64,000 nt of DNA from Mesorhizobium_G sp050247155. GTDB taxonomy: Bacteria > Pseudomonadota > Alphaproteobacteria > Rhizobiales > Rhizobiaceae. The stretch's first letter is position 1. Every line of letters starts with the position of its first letter. The stretch lies in NCBI GenBank assembly GCA_050247155.1, contig JBFWUS010000013.1:1-64000 (forward strand), read 5' to 3'. This document shows, piece by piece, positions 34,561-44,039 of this stretch. The position numbers were made by a program, and so were the translations under genes. Below the pieces are notes generated by a model, which saw only the letters and a list, made by a program, of their open reading frames with translations, ran no database searches and was not told the DNA's origin.

Positions 34561-34601
34561 ACTGCCCTCGCTCTTGCGTGACCGATCATCATCTCGCCTG
34601 C

Positions 34602-34952
34602 CTGCATCTAGGTGCGCAGAAGGTCTCGCGCGAGCGCCGTCGGTCGCGCGGCCGCACCGAACGCGTGCTGGCCTTCGTCGATGCGATCGGAGAAGCAGCG
34701 GGTTTCGGGCTCAAGGAGCACGACCGGCTGCTGTTGGCCAGGAGCCGGATGGAGCGCGCACTTCGCGGTCGACGCGCGAGCTCGAAGTTGCCGGCGCTCA
34801 TCGAGCTCGTGCTGTCACGGCCGCTGGTTACCACGGCCGCGATCCAGTCGGCGCTGAAGGTATCCCGGCAGGGCGCGCTCGACCTGGTTGGCGCGTTCAA
34901 TCTGCGCGAACTGACGGGCAGGGGGCGATACAAGGGGTGGGGGATCGGGTAG
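34602..34952 (+). pseudogene. DUF1612 (RHE_PE00001 family) C-terminal fragment
   Basis: The frame has EAAGFGLKEHDRLLLARSRME, KLPALIELVLSRPLVTTAAI and the C-terminal helix-turn-helix SALKVSRQGALDLVGAFNLR followed by ELTGRGRYKGWGIG. This is the end of the rhizobial DUF1612 family of putative DNA-binding proteins, which are normally about three times longer. The N-terminal two thirds are missing. A GTG or other start could still make a 110-130 residue protein, but truncation next to other debris makes a relic more likely. Confidence 0.6.
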
Positions 34953-35117
34953 CATTCGAAGGACCCGTGTTTCTGTACTGCCTTCACGAGAATTTTCATT
35001 CGTCCATATGCTACGTGGGAAAACCGGTCCGGGTCTCGCCATCCGCGCTCCCAATGTTGGACGATCCCCTTGGAGAAGCGCTCGTCTTCCGGCTTCCCAG
35101 ATTGCGGCCGCGCTATC

Positions 35118-35149
35118 CCCAATCAGCGGTATATTGACTCCCAATCAGC
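35118..35149. repeat. Tandem CCCAATCAGC repeats, possible IS21-family end
   Basis: CCCAATCAGC occurs at 35118-35127 and 35140-35149, spaced 22 bp. The surrounding text (TTGACTCCCAATCAGC..., then GATCGGCGGGGATTCGG) resembles the multiple-repeat ends of IS21 elements in rhizobia. No istA or istB coding sequence is present. A relic at most. Confidence 0.3.
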
Positions 35150-35626
35150 CGAACTGAGTAGTTCCGATCGGCGGGGATTCGGAGCTGGGATGTTCACGTG
35201 ATTTGCGGAGCGCCGAGGTGCGGCTGAAAGTTTCGGGAAGGTCCCTTTTTGATGCCGATTGGCATGTTGGATGACCGCTGACACCGCTTCCTACTTCCGC
35301 GCCATCTCGTATCTCCAATGATGCCGATTATCCTTTAGTGGGGTTCTTTCGACCTCATTCCGGGACCACACAGCTAGGGCCGCTGGTGGTTGGCTCTCTT
35401 CGGGCGCGTCACTTCAGTTCAGAACCGCGAACGCCAACCTTAGCCGATTCTACGCTTGATGCGGCAGCGAGCGTTTGCAGCAGTGTGGCCTGCGATCCCA
35501 ACGACGGATCTGGCCCGGAGGCGCACGACTGAATGGTCGCCGAATGGCTATCGCCCCCGTCAATATCAGCAAGGTTAGGATAAACTGCCCAAAGGTTATG
35601 CCTATCGAAATCATATCCTGAAAAGC
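35150..35626. other. Geneless stretch downstream of the molybdo-oxidoreductase
   Basis: About 480 bp with no protein-like frame. Short frames such as 35338-35532 have no family features. Probably continuation of the transposon debris that starts at 34346. No terminator for the minus-strand oxidoreductase with a clear U-run was found. Confidence 0.45.
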
Positions 35627-37986
35627 TTACGGCGGAAAATCCTGCCCGATCACCCCGTCTCGCCCAACGACGCGGTCGTTCGGCTGAGTGGTGCTTGCAC
35701 GCTTCACATGAACCGGCACGGACTTGTAGGCTGGCGTCAGGCTCTCCGGGTCATGATGTTCCAACGCGATCAGAGGCTGCGTTTCGGGATAATAGGCCGC
35801 GCAGCATCCGTCAGGCAGATTGTACCACACGAGGGTAAGTCCCTGTACGATGCGATCTGCTCGTGCATGGCCAAGGGCGGTGACAAGTTCGACCAGATCG
35901 CCTTCCCGCAGCCCGCGCCGCGCCATCTCCGCTTCGTTCATGAACACGATGTCCCTTCGTCCGAAGACGCCTCGATACCGGTCGTTGAGCGCATAGACGG
36001 TGGTGTTGAATTGGTCGTGTGAACGCAGTGTGGTGAGGCGCAGGACCATAGGGTCAGCGGTCAGCCCATCCTCCTCCAGGCCATTTGCGACGATAAAATT
36101 CGCTTTACCTGTATCGGTCTTCCAAATCCTCTCGGCCGCGGCATTGACCAGAAGGAAACCGCCCGGCTTGCGGACCCTCACATTGTAGTCATGGAAGTCG
36201 GGGAGCACGACTTCGATCTTGTCCCTGATCAGATCGTAGTCCGCGACGAAGGCTTCCCAGTCGATGCCCTCACGATCCCCAAGGGTGGCCTTGGCGATCT
36301 GCGCAATGATCCAAGGCTCCGACCTAACTTCGTTGCTCGGCGGCTGCATGAAACCGCGCGAGGCGTGCACCATCGACATGGAATCCTCGACGGTGACATA
36401 TTGCTGGCCACCCGCCTGCATGTCTATGTCGGTGCGCCCGAGGCAAGGCAGAATGAAGGTCTTGGTGCCGACCAGCAGATGTGTCCGGTTCAGCTTGGTC
36501 GTGATGTGGACCGAGAGTTCGACGTTTCGGAAGGCCTCGGCGCAGGCCTGTGGGTCGGAAGACGCGATGGCCAGGTTGCCGCCGAGGCAAATCACGGCTT
36601 TCGAACGCCCGTCACGCATCGCAGCAATGCTGTCGACGACCGAGTGGCCGTGAGCGCGTGGCGGCTCGAAGTTGAACGCCTGACCCAACCGATACAGGAA
36701 TGCTTCAGTTGGCCGTTCCCAGATGCCCATGGTGCGATCGCCCTGAACGTTACTGTGTCCGCGCAACGGACAGAGGCCGGCGCCGGTCCTGCCGATGTTT
36801 CCTTTCAACAGCAACAAGTTGACAAGTTGCTGGACATTGCCGGTTCCCGTCCGATGCTGGGTGATGCCCATACCATAGCAAAGGATCGTCGACTTGGACC
36901 TGGCGTAGACGCTTGCCACGGACTCCAGCGCCGCGCGCGACAGGCCGGACAGGCGCTCGATATCGGCCCAATCCGTGGCATCGATGTCGGTGCAAAAGAC
37001 ATCAAAGCCAGCCGTATGCTTGGCGATGAACCCGTGGTCGAGGATAGGCTCCTGGCCGGACGTTCGCGCTGCGTCGTCCATTGCCAGCAGCGCCTTGCAT
37101 ATCCCCTTTATGGCCGCTGCATCCCCACCCACCTTGACCTGGAAATAGGTGCTGGCGATCGGCGTGGAGGACAGCGTCAGCATCTCGACCACTGACTGCG
37201 GCGACTCGAATTTCTCCAACGCGCGCTCCTTCAGCGGATTGAAAACAAGGATGATGCCGCCGCGTTTCTTCACCTCCCGCAGGGTCGCCATCATGCGGGG
37301 ATGGTTGGTGCCGGGATTGTGGCCGAAGGAAAGGATCAGGTCGGCGTCGTCGAAATCCTTGAGGCTGACGGTCCCCTTGCCGACCCCGATTGATTTGGGA
37401 AGGCCCACCGAAGTCGCCTCGTGGCACATGTTGGAACAATCGGGAAAATTGTTCGTGCCGTAGAGCCGAACGAACAGCTGATAGAGAAAAGCGGCTTCAT
37501 TGGACGCGCGCCCCGACGTGTAGAATTCGGCCTGATCGGGATGGTCGAGCGCCCTGAGATCTTGCCGATTTCTGCAAACGCCTCCGCCCAGGTAACAGGC
37601 TCAAAATGGTCGGTGTCGGCGTTGTAGCGCAGTGGTTCTGTGAGGCGGCCCCGATCCTCAAGCCAGTAATCGGACTTCTTCCAAAGCTCCTTGACGCTGT
37701 GCTCCTTCAAGAAGCCGTTGCCTATCTTCTTGGTGGTCGCCTCCCAGGCGACAGCCTTCGCGCCGTTCTCGCAAAATTCGAACGACGATGTGTGCTTGGG
37801 ATCGGGCCAGGCACAACTCGGGCAGTCGAAACCATCGGGTTTATTCTGGCTGAACAGTGCCCGCGAACCTCGCACGACGACTTGCTGGTCCTTGAGCGCG
37901 AGCGCGACCGCTTTCAACGCGCCCCAGCCGCCGGCGGGGCCGTGGTAATCCGCAATTCCATCAGGCCGCTTTTTCGCCATCGACAC
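35627..37986 (-). pseudogene. FdhF/YdeP-type molybdopterin oxidoreductase, frameshifted
   Basis: Full-length homologue (about 785 codons) of the FdhF/YdeP family, often called formate dehydrogenase alpha-like or CbbBc. The start is ATG 37986 or 37980. The N-terminal part has the Fe-S cysteines (FDCPSCAWPDP, FEFCENGAK) and WAEAFAEIGKI. There the frame breaks at about 37556: one base is missing, and the protein continues as RALDHPDQAEFYTSGRAS, NNFPDCSNMCHEATSVGL to the normal C-terminus. The usual active-site cysteine is in NMCHEAT. The rest is intact (GHNPGTNHPRMMATL, GLCPLRGHSNVQGDRTMG). A single deletion suggests a recent loss or a sequencing error. Confidence 0.85.
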
Positions 37987-38431
37987 TCCTCCTTGATTGC
38001 CCTACCACTTGCGCACCTGACGGATGCTCGCTGCGAAATCCTGCCAAACTCGTCGAGCCGCTGGCACTTCCTTCTTCCTACTTGGGGCCTTTCCGCCATG
38101 CTGTCCATTCGCTGTGGCGGGGCAATGCAACCTTGACGATACTTGGGCGCTTGCCAAAGCGGCTACGATATTTTGGCCCCAATATGGTCGATGAGGAAAT
38201 CGTGCCGGCCGTATTGAAGCGCACGATCTCGATCGCATTGGGCGGCTCGGGCGGCCTTGATCGCCAATCTGGAATTGCTCACGGGTCGTGGGCCAAGTTC
38301 GTCGGCGACAACAATCTAACGCCTCCGACGAAGCTGCGTTGGCGCCGGACGAGGCAGCATCGATCCTCGGCGGACGTGCGTCGAGGACCTTGTTGTGTCG
38401 GCCGCAGGTTAAGCCGCCGCTGGTACCCGGT
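37987..38431. other. Gap between the transporter and oxidoreductase genes
   Basis: About 445 bp between the end of the transporter gene and the start of the oxidoreductase gene, both on the minus strand. No frame has a recognisable family. No sigma-54 box was found in front of the oxidoreductase. It may rely on read-through from the transporter promoter or on an ordinary promoter I cannot identify. Confidence 0.45.
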
Positions 38432-40087
38432 TCAGAACATTGCCGCCGTCTTCTGCAGCGTGGTCCAGACACCCCAGAGGATCGGGATACCGACCGCCGT
38501 CCATGCCATGGCCGTTCTTGCATCAAGACCGCCTTTGCCTATGCCAAAGGAACCGGTCTCTCCGGCTTGCGCGGCTGCAGACTTGGCCTGGAGCTTCGCC
38601 ACTTCCTCCTCGGACATGTACCACTTGGCATCAACCGGCCTGACCAGGAAGTTGCAGACGACACCCACCGCCAACATGCCAGCCAGAATATACATGGTGA
38701 AATCGTACACCTGGGCGCGTGGGATGCCGGCGGCGAGCTGAAATTCACGGATATAGTTGACGACCACGGGGCCAAGAATGCCGGCTGTCGACCAGGCTGT
38801 GAGCAGCCGCCCATGGATCGCGCCAACAAACTGCGTACCGAAGATATCAGCGAGATAGGCCGGGATTGTAGAGAAACCACCGCCGTACATCGACAGAATG
38901 ATGCAAAAGATGGTTACGAACATCACCTGGCTGCCCATGTGCGCTGCAGTCGGCGCAAGCAAATAGAGCGCGATGCCGAGTAGCAGGAATGTGTAGTAGG
39001 TGTTCTTGCGGCCGATATAGTCCGACAGCGATGCCCAGCAGAACCGACCCATGATGTTGAACAGCGACAAGAGCCCCGCGAAGCCTGCGGCAATGCCGGC
39101 GATCGCCGTTTTCTGCTCGGTGGAGAGATCGTTGAACCCGAGGTCCGGCAGGCCTATCAGGTTACCCGCGAAGATTTCCTGGAGCATGGGTGAGGCCATG
39201 CCGATAACGCCGATGCCAGCCGATACGTTCATGCAAAGCACCATCCAGACCAGCCAGAATTGTCTGGTCTTGTGCGCATCGCGCAAATGAACGTGGTGCT
39301 GGGTGATCATGGGCGTCTTGGTGGCGGCCGGTGGTGTCCAGCCGTCTGGACGCCATCCCGCCGGCGGGATGCGATAGCCAAAAGCGCCGCACATCATCGA
39401 GACGAAATAGATAACCGCCATCACAAGGAGTGTCTGCCACACGCCGACCGATTCGGCTGTCTTGAAGTGGCTCATGAGCATGGTGGCAAGGGGCGCGCCG
39501 ATCATCGCACCGCCGCCGAAACCCATGATTGCCATGCCGGTAGCCATGCCGCGCCGGTCGGGGAACCACTTGATCAGCGTCGAAACTGGCGAGATATAAC
39601 CGAGACCAAGCCCGATGCCGCCGATTACGCCGGCGCCCAGCCACATGATCCAGAGTTGATGGGTCACAATACCGAAGGCGGCGATCACCATGCCGCCGCA
39701 CCAACACAAGGCGGAGACGACGCCTGCCTTGCGGGGCCCGGCCGTTTCGAGCCATCCGCCCCAAAGGGCGGCAGCAGAGCCGAGAAGAACGAAGAAGAGT
39801 GTGTACATCCAGCCGAGGTCAGCGACACGCCAGTTGCAGCTTGTGGTGAAAAGCGCGGAAACAAGCGTAAGGTCTTCGCACCCAGCCGTTTGACCTGTTC
39901 CCAGCGCCTGGGAAAGCGGCAGCCAAAAGACGCTGAAGCCATAGGCCATGCCGATGCAGAGATGGATGGCGAGCGCCGCCGGTGGCACCAACCAGCGGTT
40001 GAAGCCCGGTTTGGCGATAATTCTTTCCCGTTCGAGGATCCCGACCCCTGAAAAGCCTCCGGAAATGGTATCAATAGCTGTGGACAT
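38432..40087 (-). CDS. MFS transporter, oxalate/formate antiporter (OFA) family
   Basis: A 551-residue membrane transporter with about 12 helices, starting at ATG 40087 with GGAGGAG upstream. OFA-type marks: AIHLCIGMAYGFSVFWLPL near the N-terminus, GLGLGYISPVSTLIKWFPDR, RRGMATGMAIMGFGGGAMIG, and NIMGRFCWASLSDYIGRKNT in the second half. Longer than classic OxlT because of an extended first periplasmic loop and a C-terminal tail. Likely moves formate, oxalate or another small carboxylate. It lies upstream of the formate-dehydrogenase-like gene and is controlled by a sigma-54 promoter at 40246-40260. Confidence 0.85.
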   Translation of the reverse strand: MSTAIDTISGGFSGVGILERERIIAKPGFNRWLVPPAALAIHLCIGMAYGFSVFWLPLSQALGTGQTAGCEDLTLVSALFTTSCNWRVADLGWMYTLFFVLLGSAAALWGGWLETAGPRKAGVVSALCWCGGMVIAAFGIVTHQLWIMWLGAGVIGGIGLGLGYISPVSTLIKWFPDRRGMATGMAIMGFGGGAMIGAPLATMLMSHFKTAESVGVWQTLLVMAVIYFVSMMCGAFGYRIPPAGWRPDGWTPPAATKTPMITQHHVHLRDAHKTRQFWLVWMVLCMNVSAGIGVIGMASPMLQEIFAGNLIGLPDLGFNDLSTEQKTAIAGIAAGFAGLLSLFNIMGRFCWASLSDYIGRKNTYYTFLLLGIALYLLAPTAAHMGSQVMFVTIFCIILSMYGGGFSTIPAYLADIFGTQFVGAIHGRLLTAWSTAGILGPVVVNYIREFQLAAGIPRAQVYDFTMYILAGMLAVGVVCNFLVRPVDAKWYMSEEEVAKLQAKSAAAQAGETGSFGIGKGGLDARTAMAWTAVGIPILWGVWTTLQKTAAMF

Positions 40088-40245
40088 GCAAATCTCCTCC
40101 GTCCCACCAAATGCTCTCTCCCGGCGGGTCCAATTCGTTGATTCAAGTAGGTTGTGAATGATCGTCAGGTCGATCGTTCACTGTGCCTATGGCGGCGAAC
40201 TTCGTGGTGTCATCGTCATCCTCCCATTGTTGCTTGCCGAGCAAA

Positions 40246-40260
40246 GCAACGGGCGTGCCA
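40246..40260 (-). promoter_or_regulatory. Sigma-54 promoter (-24/-12) for the OFA-type transporter
   Basis: On the minus strand the sequence is TGGCACGCCCGTTGC, an exact fit to TGGCAC-N5-TTGC. It is 158 bp upstream of the transporter start. Two inverted repeats of one type lie 52-90 bp further upstream, the normal place for activator sites of an NtrC-type protein, and such a protein is encoded next door (42402-43811). Confidence 0.85.
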
Positions 40261-40311
40261 ACCCCTCTCCACTAGCAATTCCAGTTGCTTAGGGGTGAAC
40301 GGCGGCTGTTA

Positions 40312-40328
40312 ATGGACACTGTGTCCAT
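40312..40328. promoter_or_regulatory. Upstream activator site 1, GGACANNNTGTCC
   Basis: ATGGACAC-T-GTGTCCAT, a perfect palindrome with a one-base centre. Its core GGACACTGTGTCC shares the form GGACANNNTGTCC with the site at 40332-40350. The two centres (40320 and 40341) are 21 bp apart, two helical turns. Confidence 0.7.
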
Positions 40329-40331
40329 GCC

Positions 40332-40350
40332 GACGGACAAAATGTCCGTC
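40332..40350. promoter_or_regulatory. Upstream activator site 2, GGACANNNTGTCC
   Basis: GACGGACA-AAA-TGTCCGTC, perfect 8-bp arms around a three-base centre. Second copy of the GGACANNNTGTCC motif. It lies just past the end of the sensor kinase gene, so the site is intergenic and aligned with the transporter promoter. Confidence 0.7.
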
Positions 40351-40354
40351 CGGG

Positions 40355-42409
40355 CTATGTCGCCTCGGGCAGCCAGATGCTGAACGTAGTGCCCTGTCCT
40401 GGTGTAGTGGTGACCGAAATGCGGCCCCCCTGGCGGGTAACCAGTGTCTGGCTGATGGAAAGTCCCAGACCCGTTCCTTGGCTGCGCTTGGTCGTATAGA
40501 AGGGATCGAATACCTTCTGCATGACCTCCTCGCTCATCCCTATCCCGGTGTCAGCCACCTCCAGGAGGACCCCGTGCTGCCGGTCGAGGTCGTGGTCGCG
40601 CGTGCGTAGCGTCAGCTTGCCGCCGTCGGGCATCGCGTGGACAGCGTTGACGACCAGATTCACCAGCACCTGCTGCAGCTCGGTGCGGTTCATAAGCAGC
40701 AGCCGCGTTGCAGAGTCCTCGCGCACGACGTCGATCGATGCCTTGTTGATCAGGTGCCGAACCAATGGCAAGCAGTCGGAGATGACCTGTCCGGGCGCAT
40801 GGCGCTCGATGTAGCCGGCAAATTCCTCCGGTCTTGCGAACTGCAAGAGCTTGGTAACGATCTGACTGATGCGATGGATCTGCTCGTCCAGCAGTCGAAA
40901 TTCGGTCCTTGCCAAGTCCGCCTTTTCGCCCATGACATTGCGAACAACTTCGAGATTGCCCTGCATTACCGCGATCGGGTTATTGATCTCATGCGCCACA
41001 CCTGCGGTGATCTCGCCGATCGCCGCGAGCTTTTCCGCCACAATGAGCTGTTTGGTGGTCGCTTCCAGTTGCCGGTTGGCGAGTTGGAGCTCCCGGGTCT
41101 TTTCCTCGACGCGGCTGTTTAGCTCCTCGTTCCAGCGGCGAAGTTCGCGGTCACGTTCCTGCAACTGGTCGAGCAGCGTATCAAGATGCAGCGCCACGCG
41201 GCCAATCTCATCTTTGTCGTCGCTGTGTTCGGTCCGTGCGTCGAGATCGCCGCCTTCGACCTTGGCGATCGTTGCCGTCATCCGCTCAAGCGGCTGAAAG
41301 ATAGAACGCGCCCAGTGCAGGAAAACAGGTACCGTAATCGCTGCGACGGCCAGGAAAGCCAGAACGATAAGGAACAGGGTCTGATACTTCGCTTCGGTGA
41401 ACGGCGCCTCGAGAAAGCCTACATAGAGCATACCCACGCGGTTTCCGAAGCTGTCGACGACCGGCTCGTAGGCGGAGACATACCAGTCGTTGACGACAAA
41501 GGCGCTGTCGAGCCAGGTATTGCCGCGGTTCAGCACGGCATCGCGGACGACTGCCGATACGCGCGTGCCCAGCGCGCGGCGGTCCTCAAACAGGCGGACA
41601 TTGGTGCTGATGCGCACGTCGTCGAGGAAGAGGGTCGCGGTGCCCTGGCTGCCTTTCGGAAGACTCGCCTCGCGATAGACCAGATCGTTGATGGTGTCGA
41701 TAAACACGAGGTTCTGGTTGAGCAGAATACCGCCGACCAGGGCAGCTCGCCGACCGTCGACCAAGATGACTGGGCTCGCAGACTGGACCACCATGCCCCG
41801 CGTCTCCTCGAGACGATCGGTTGGCACCGCATTCGGCGTCGGCACAAGCTCGATGCGAGCCCGTTCGGCCAGCACGGGTGCGATCTTGGCCAATTCGTCA
41901 TTGCCGAAGATGTCGATGGCAGTCGAGGATCGTCCCGCGAGCGCGGAGGTTACGATCGGCCAGTCAGCTCGGAGGGCCGCATTCGGCTGCGGACGGGCCG
42001 ACGCTTCGATCGTCCCATCCGCGTCGGTCAGGAACAAAAAATCGAGCGCCAGTTCTTGACGGCTGTCCTCCAGCAGTCGATCGAGTGCCGTTTTCGAACC
42101 CCGACCCATTCCGATGGCGTCGCGGAATTTCGCTGCCGCACCCAATGCCTGAATCTGCTCGCCGGTGTTTTCGAGAATACGCGCCAGATATTGATGAGCG
42201 ATGGTGAGATCGCCATTGACCTTGGAAATCAGCGTCGTGTGGAATTTGGCGTTCCACCGAACCACCGTTACGGTGAGAAGCAGTGGCAGAATAACGAGGG
42301 TCGGTAGCAGCGCGATGGCCAGTAGCCGGAACCGGACGGAACGTCCGCGCACGCCGGCGCGAAAGGCGGAAGGAGTAGAATGAGCCGGAGGGGTTGGGCC
42401 CTCAGACAT
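40355..42409 (-). CDS. Sensor histidine kinase with periplasmic double-Cache-like domain
   Basis: A 684-residue membrane kinase starting at ATG 42409 (MSEGPTPPAH), overlapping the regulator stop by 8 bp. Layout: membrane helix about 28-48 (LLAIALLPTLVILPLLLTVT), large periplasmic sensor region to about 330, second helix (LFLIVLAFLAVAAITVPVFL), HAMP linker, coiled coil (EELNSRVEEKTRELQLANRQ), then HisKA with the phospho-accepting His in AGVAHEINNPIAVMQGN and HATPase boxes NLVVNAVHAM, DTGIGMSEEV and GTGLGLSISQ. Partner of the adjacent NtrC-type regulator. The signal is probably a small carboxylate for the linked transporter. Confidence 0.9.
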   Translation of the reverse strand: MSEGPTPPAHSTPSAFRAGVRGRSVRFRLLAIALLPTLVILPLLLTVTVVRWNAKFHTTLISKVNGDLTIAHQYLARILENTGEQIQALGAAAKFRDAIGMGRGSKTALDRLLEDSRQELALDFLFLTDADGTIEASARPQPNAALRADWPIVTSALAGRSSTAIDIFGNDELAKIAPVLAERARIELVPTPNAVPTDRLEETRGMVVQSASPVILVDGRRAALVGGILLNQNLVFIDTINDLVYREASLPKGSQGTATLFLDDVRISTNVRLFEDRRALGTRVSAVVRDAVLNRGNTWLDSAFVVNDWYVSAYEPVVDSFGNRVGMLYVGFLEAPFTEAKYQTLFLIVLAFLAVAAITVPVFLHWARSIFQPLERMTATIAKVEGGDLDARTEHSDDKDEIGRVALHLDTLLDQLQERDRELRRWNEELNSRVEEKTRELQLANRQLEATTKQLIVAEKLAAIGEITAGVAHEINNPIAVMQGNLEVVRNVMGEKADLARTEFRLLDEQIHRISQIVTKLLQFARPEEFAGYIERHAPGQVISDCLPLVRHLINKASIDVVREDSATRLLLMNRTELQQVLVNLVVNAVHAMPDGGKLTLRTRDHDLDRQHGVLLEVADTGIGMSEEVMQKVFDPFYTTKRSQGTGLGLSISQTLVTRQGGRISVTTTPGQGTTFSIWLPEAT

Positions 42410-43811
42410 CCCAGGAGGCCAATTTGCGGTCGATTGTCTTGCGCGATATGCCGAGCCGCCGCGCCGCCTCGACACGATTCCCTGCCGTCTCGGCCAGCGC
42501 CGCCAGGATATGTTGCTTTTCGATACTCGCCAGACTCCCTTCACCGGACGGCTCACTTCTCTGGCCCTCGGCGCCAAACTCCTCCGGAAATCGCCCGAGA
42601 ATCAGTGTGCGTTCGATCAGGTTCCGCAGTTCCCGCACGTTGCCAGGCCAGGCGTAGCGCGCAAGCGCAGCGCGCACTTTGTCGGGTATAGGTACCGGTG
42701 GCATGCCGAGTTGCTGAGCTAACTTGCGCATGAACAAGGTCGCAAGTTCCTGCACATCGTCTCCGCGGTCCTTCAGCGGCGGCAACTCGATATTCATGAC
42801 GTTGATGCGGAAATAGAGGTCGGCGCGGAAACGGCCCTTCTGAACTTCCGCCGCGAGATCCACGTTGGTGGCGAAGACGAAGCGCAGGTCGACGGGTATC
42901 TCGCGCTCGGAGCCGACCGGACGCACCCGCTTGTCCTCGATCGCACGCAAAAGCTTGCTCTGTGTCGACGGCGGCAGCTCACCGATCTCATCGAGAAAGA
43001 GCGTGCCGCCTTGAGCATGCATGAACAGCCCTTCGCGCATTGTCTCGGCGCCAGTGAAAGCGCCCTTCAAATGGCCGAACAACTCGCTCTCGATCATGTC
43101 TGTGGGGATTGCCGCGCAGTTGACCGGTACGAAGGGCTTATCGGCGCGATCGGAAAGAGAGTGCAACGAGCGCGCCGCCACTTCCTTGCCGGTGCCGGAC
43201 TGGCCGGTAAGCAGGATGGAGGTTGGCAGTGGCGCGACCTTGGCTAACGTGTTGCGCACCCTCCGGATCGCCGAGGAATCGCCGATAAACTTGTCACGCA
43301 AGAGAATGTGGTCTGAGGTGGATGTTAGCTCGTAACGGAGTACGTAGTTCTCGCGCTGTAGCCGCACCCGGTCGAGACATCGCGCGACAGCATTCAAAAG
43401 CTGGTTGGAACGAAACGGCTTCAGCACGAAATCGACCGCGCCGGCCCTAAGCGCCTGGATCGCGACATCGAGATCGGCATAGGCCGTCATCAAAATGGCG
43501 TCCGCAAAGAATCCTATCGATCGCTGCTCGGCCAACCAGTCGACACCGTTCTTCCCAGGCATGATGTTGTCGAGTATGACAACGTCGAAATGGTGTTCAT
43601 CGAGCTTGCGTGACGCTTCCTCGGTATCGACGGCCTCGTCCAGCCGTAGGCATCGGGGTCCCAGTGTTCGCATCAGAAAGTTGCGCATCCCCGGCTCGTC
43701 GTCGACCACCAGGATTGAAGCCTGTGCCAGCCAGGGCCCGAATTCTGGATCGCTCTTTTGTGATTTCTGTACTTTCTGCGGACCTGGTGCCGACACCAAT
43801 TTTTGCTCCAT
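42402..43811 (-). CDS. NtrC-family sigma-54-dependent response regulator
   Basis: About 469 residues from ATG 43811. In-frame ATG 43832 is another candidate. Receiver domain: ILVVDDEPGMRN with the phospho-acceptor Asp in FDVVILDNIMPGKNG and the conserved Lys in VDFVLKPFRS. AAA+ domain: Walker A TGQSGTGKEVAAR, the sigma-54-contacting GAFTGA in HLKGAFTGAETM, Walker B GGTLFLDEIGELP. C-terminal Fis-type helix-turn-helix: GNRVEAARRLGISRKTIDRK. First gene of the two-gene operon with the kinase. It is the obvious activator for the sigma-54 promoter at 40246. Confidence 0.92.
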   Translation of the reverse strand: MEQKLVSAPGPQKVQKSQKSDPEFGPWLAQASILVVDDEPGMRNFLMRTLGPRCLRLDEAVDTEEASRKLDEHHFDVVILDNIMPGKNGVDWLAEQRSIGFFADAILMTAYADLDVAIQALRAGAVDFVLKPFRSNQLLNAVARCLDRVRLQRENYVLRYELTSTSDHILLRDKFIGDSSAIRRVRNTLAKVAPLPTSILLTGQSGTGKEVAARSLHSLSDRADKPFVPVNCAAIPTDMIESELFGHLKGAFTGAETMREGLFMHAQGGTLFLDEIGELPPSTQSKLLRAIEDKRVRPVGSEREIPVDLRFVFATNVDLAAEVQKGRFRADLYFRINVMNIELPPLKDRGDDVQELATLFMRKLAQQLGMPPVPIPDKVRAALARYAWPGNVRELRNLIERTLILGRFPEEFGAEGQRSEPSGEGSLASIEKQHILAALAETAGNRVEAARRLGISRKTIDRKLASWDV

Positions 43812-43825
43812 CAGAGCCAAATATT

Positions 43826-43840
43826 CGATCATAATGATCG
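43826..43840. promoter_or_regulatory. CGATCAT-A-ATGATCG palindrome near the regulator start
   Basis: A perfect 15-bp palindrome, 14 bp upstream of ATG 43811. It could be an operator, or coding if translation starts further upstream. Not similar to the GGACANNNTGTCC sites. Confidence 0.3.
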
Positions 43841-43867
43841 CCAAGGCGAACCAGCACAAGCTCAGGC

Positions 43868-43881
43868 CTGATATAGATCAA
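43868..43881 (-). promoter_or_regulatory. FNR/FixK-type box upstream of the two-component operon
   Basis: On the minus strand TTGATCTATATCAG matches TTGAT-N4-ATCAA in 9 of 10 fixed bases. It lies 57 bp upstream of the regulator start, a suitable place for activation under low oxygen. It would link oxygen status to the transporter and formate-dehydrogenase-like genes. Confidence 0.5.
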
Positions 43882-44039
43882 GCGAGCAGCGCGAGGCGTC
43901 CGACGCCTGTTCAGTTCGGCCGATCCGGCGCGTTCGACCCCCAGATCTACCAGTGGGGCATGCGGCGACCCGCCCAGATTCCCCGGGATGTCCATATCCC
44001 GTGTTTTGCTGGCCGACCGCGGCCCATCGCCGCCTCAAG

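Noticed and set aside
35338..35532. 64-codon plus-strand frame in the debris region
   Set aside because: No ribosome site and no similarity I recognise.
38082..38983. Plus-strand frames opposite the end of the transporter gene
   Set aside because: Low-complexity Arg-rich translation with no recognisable protein; half of it is antisense to the transporter.
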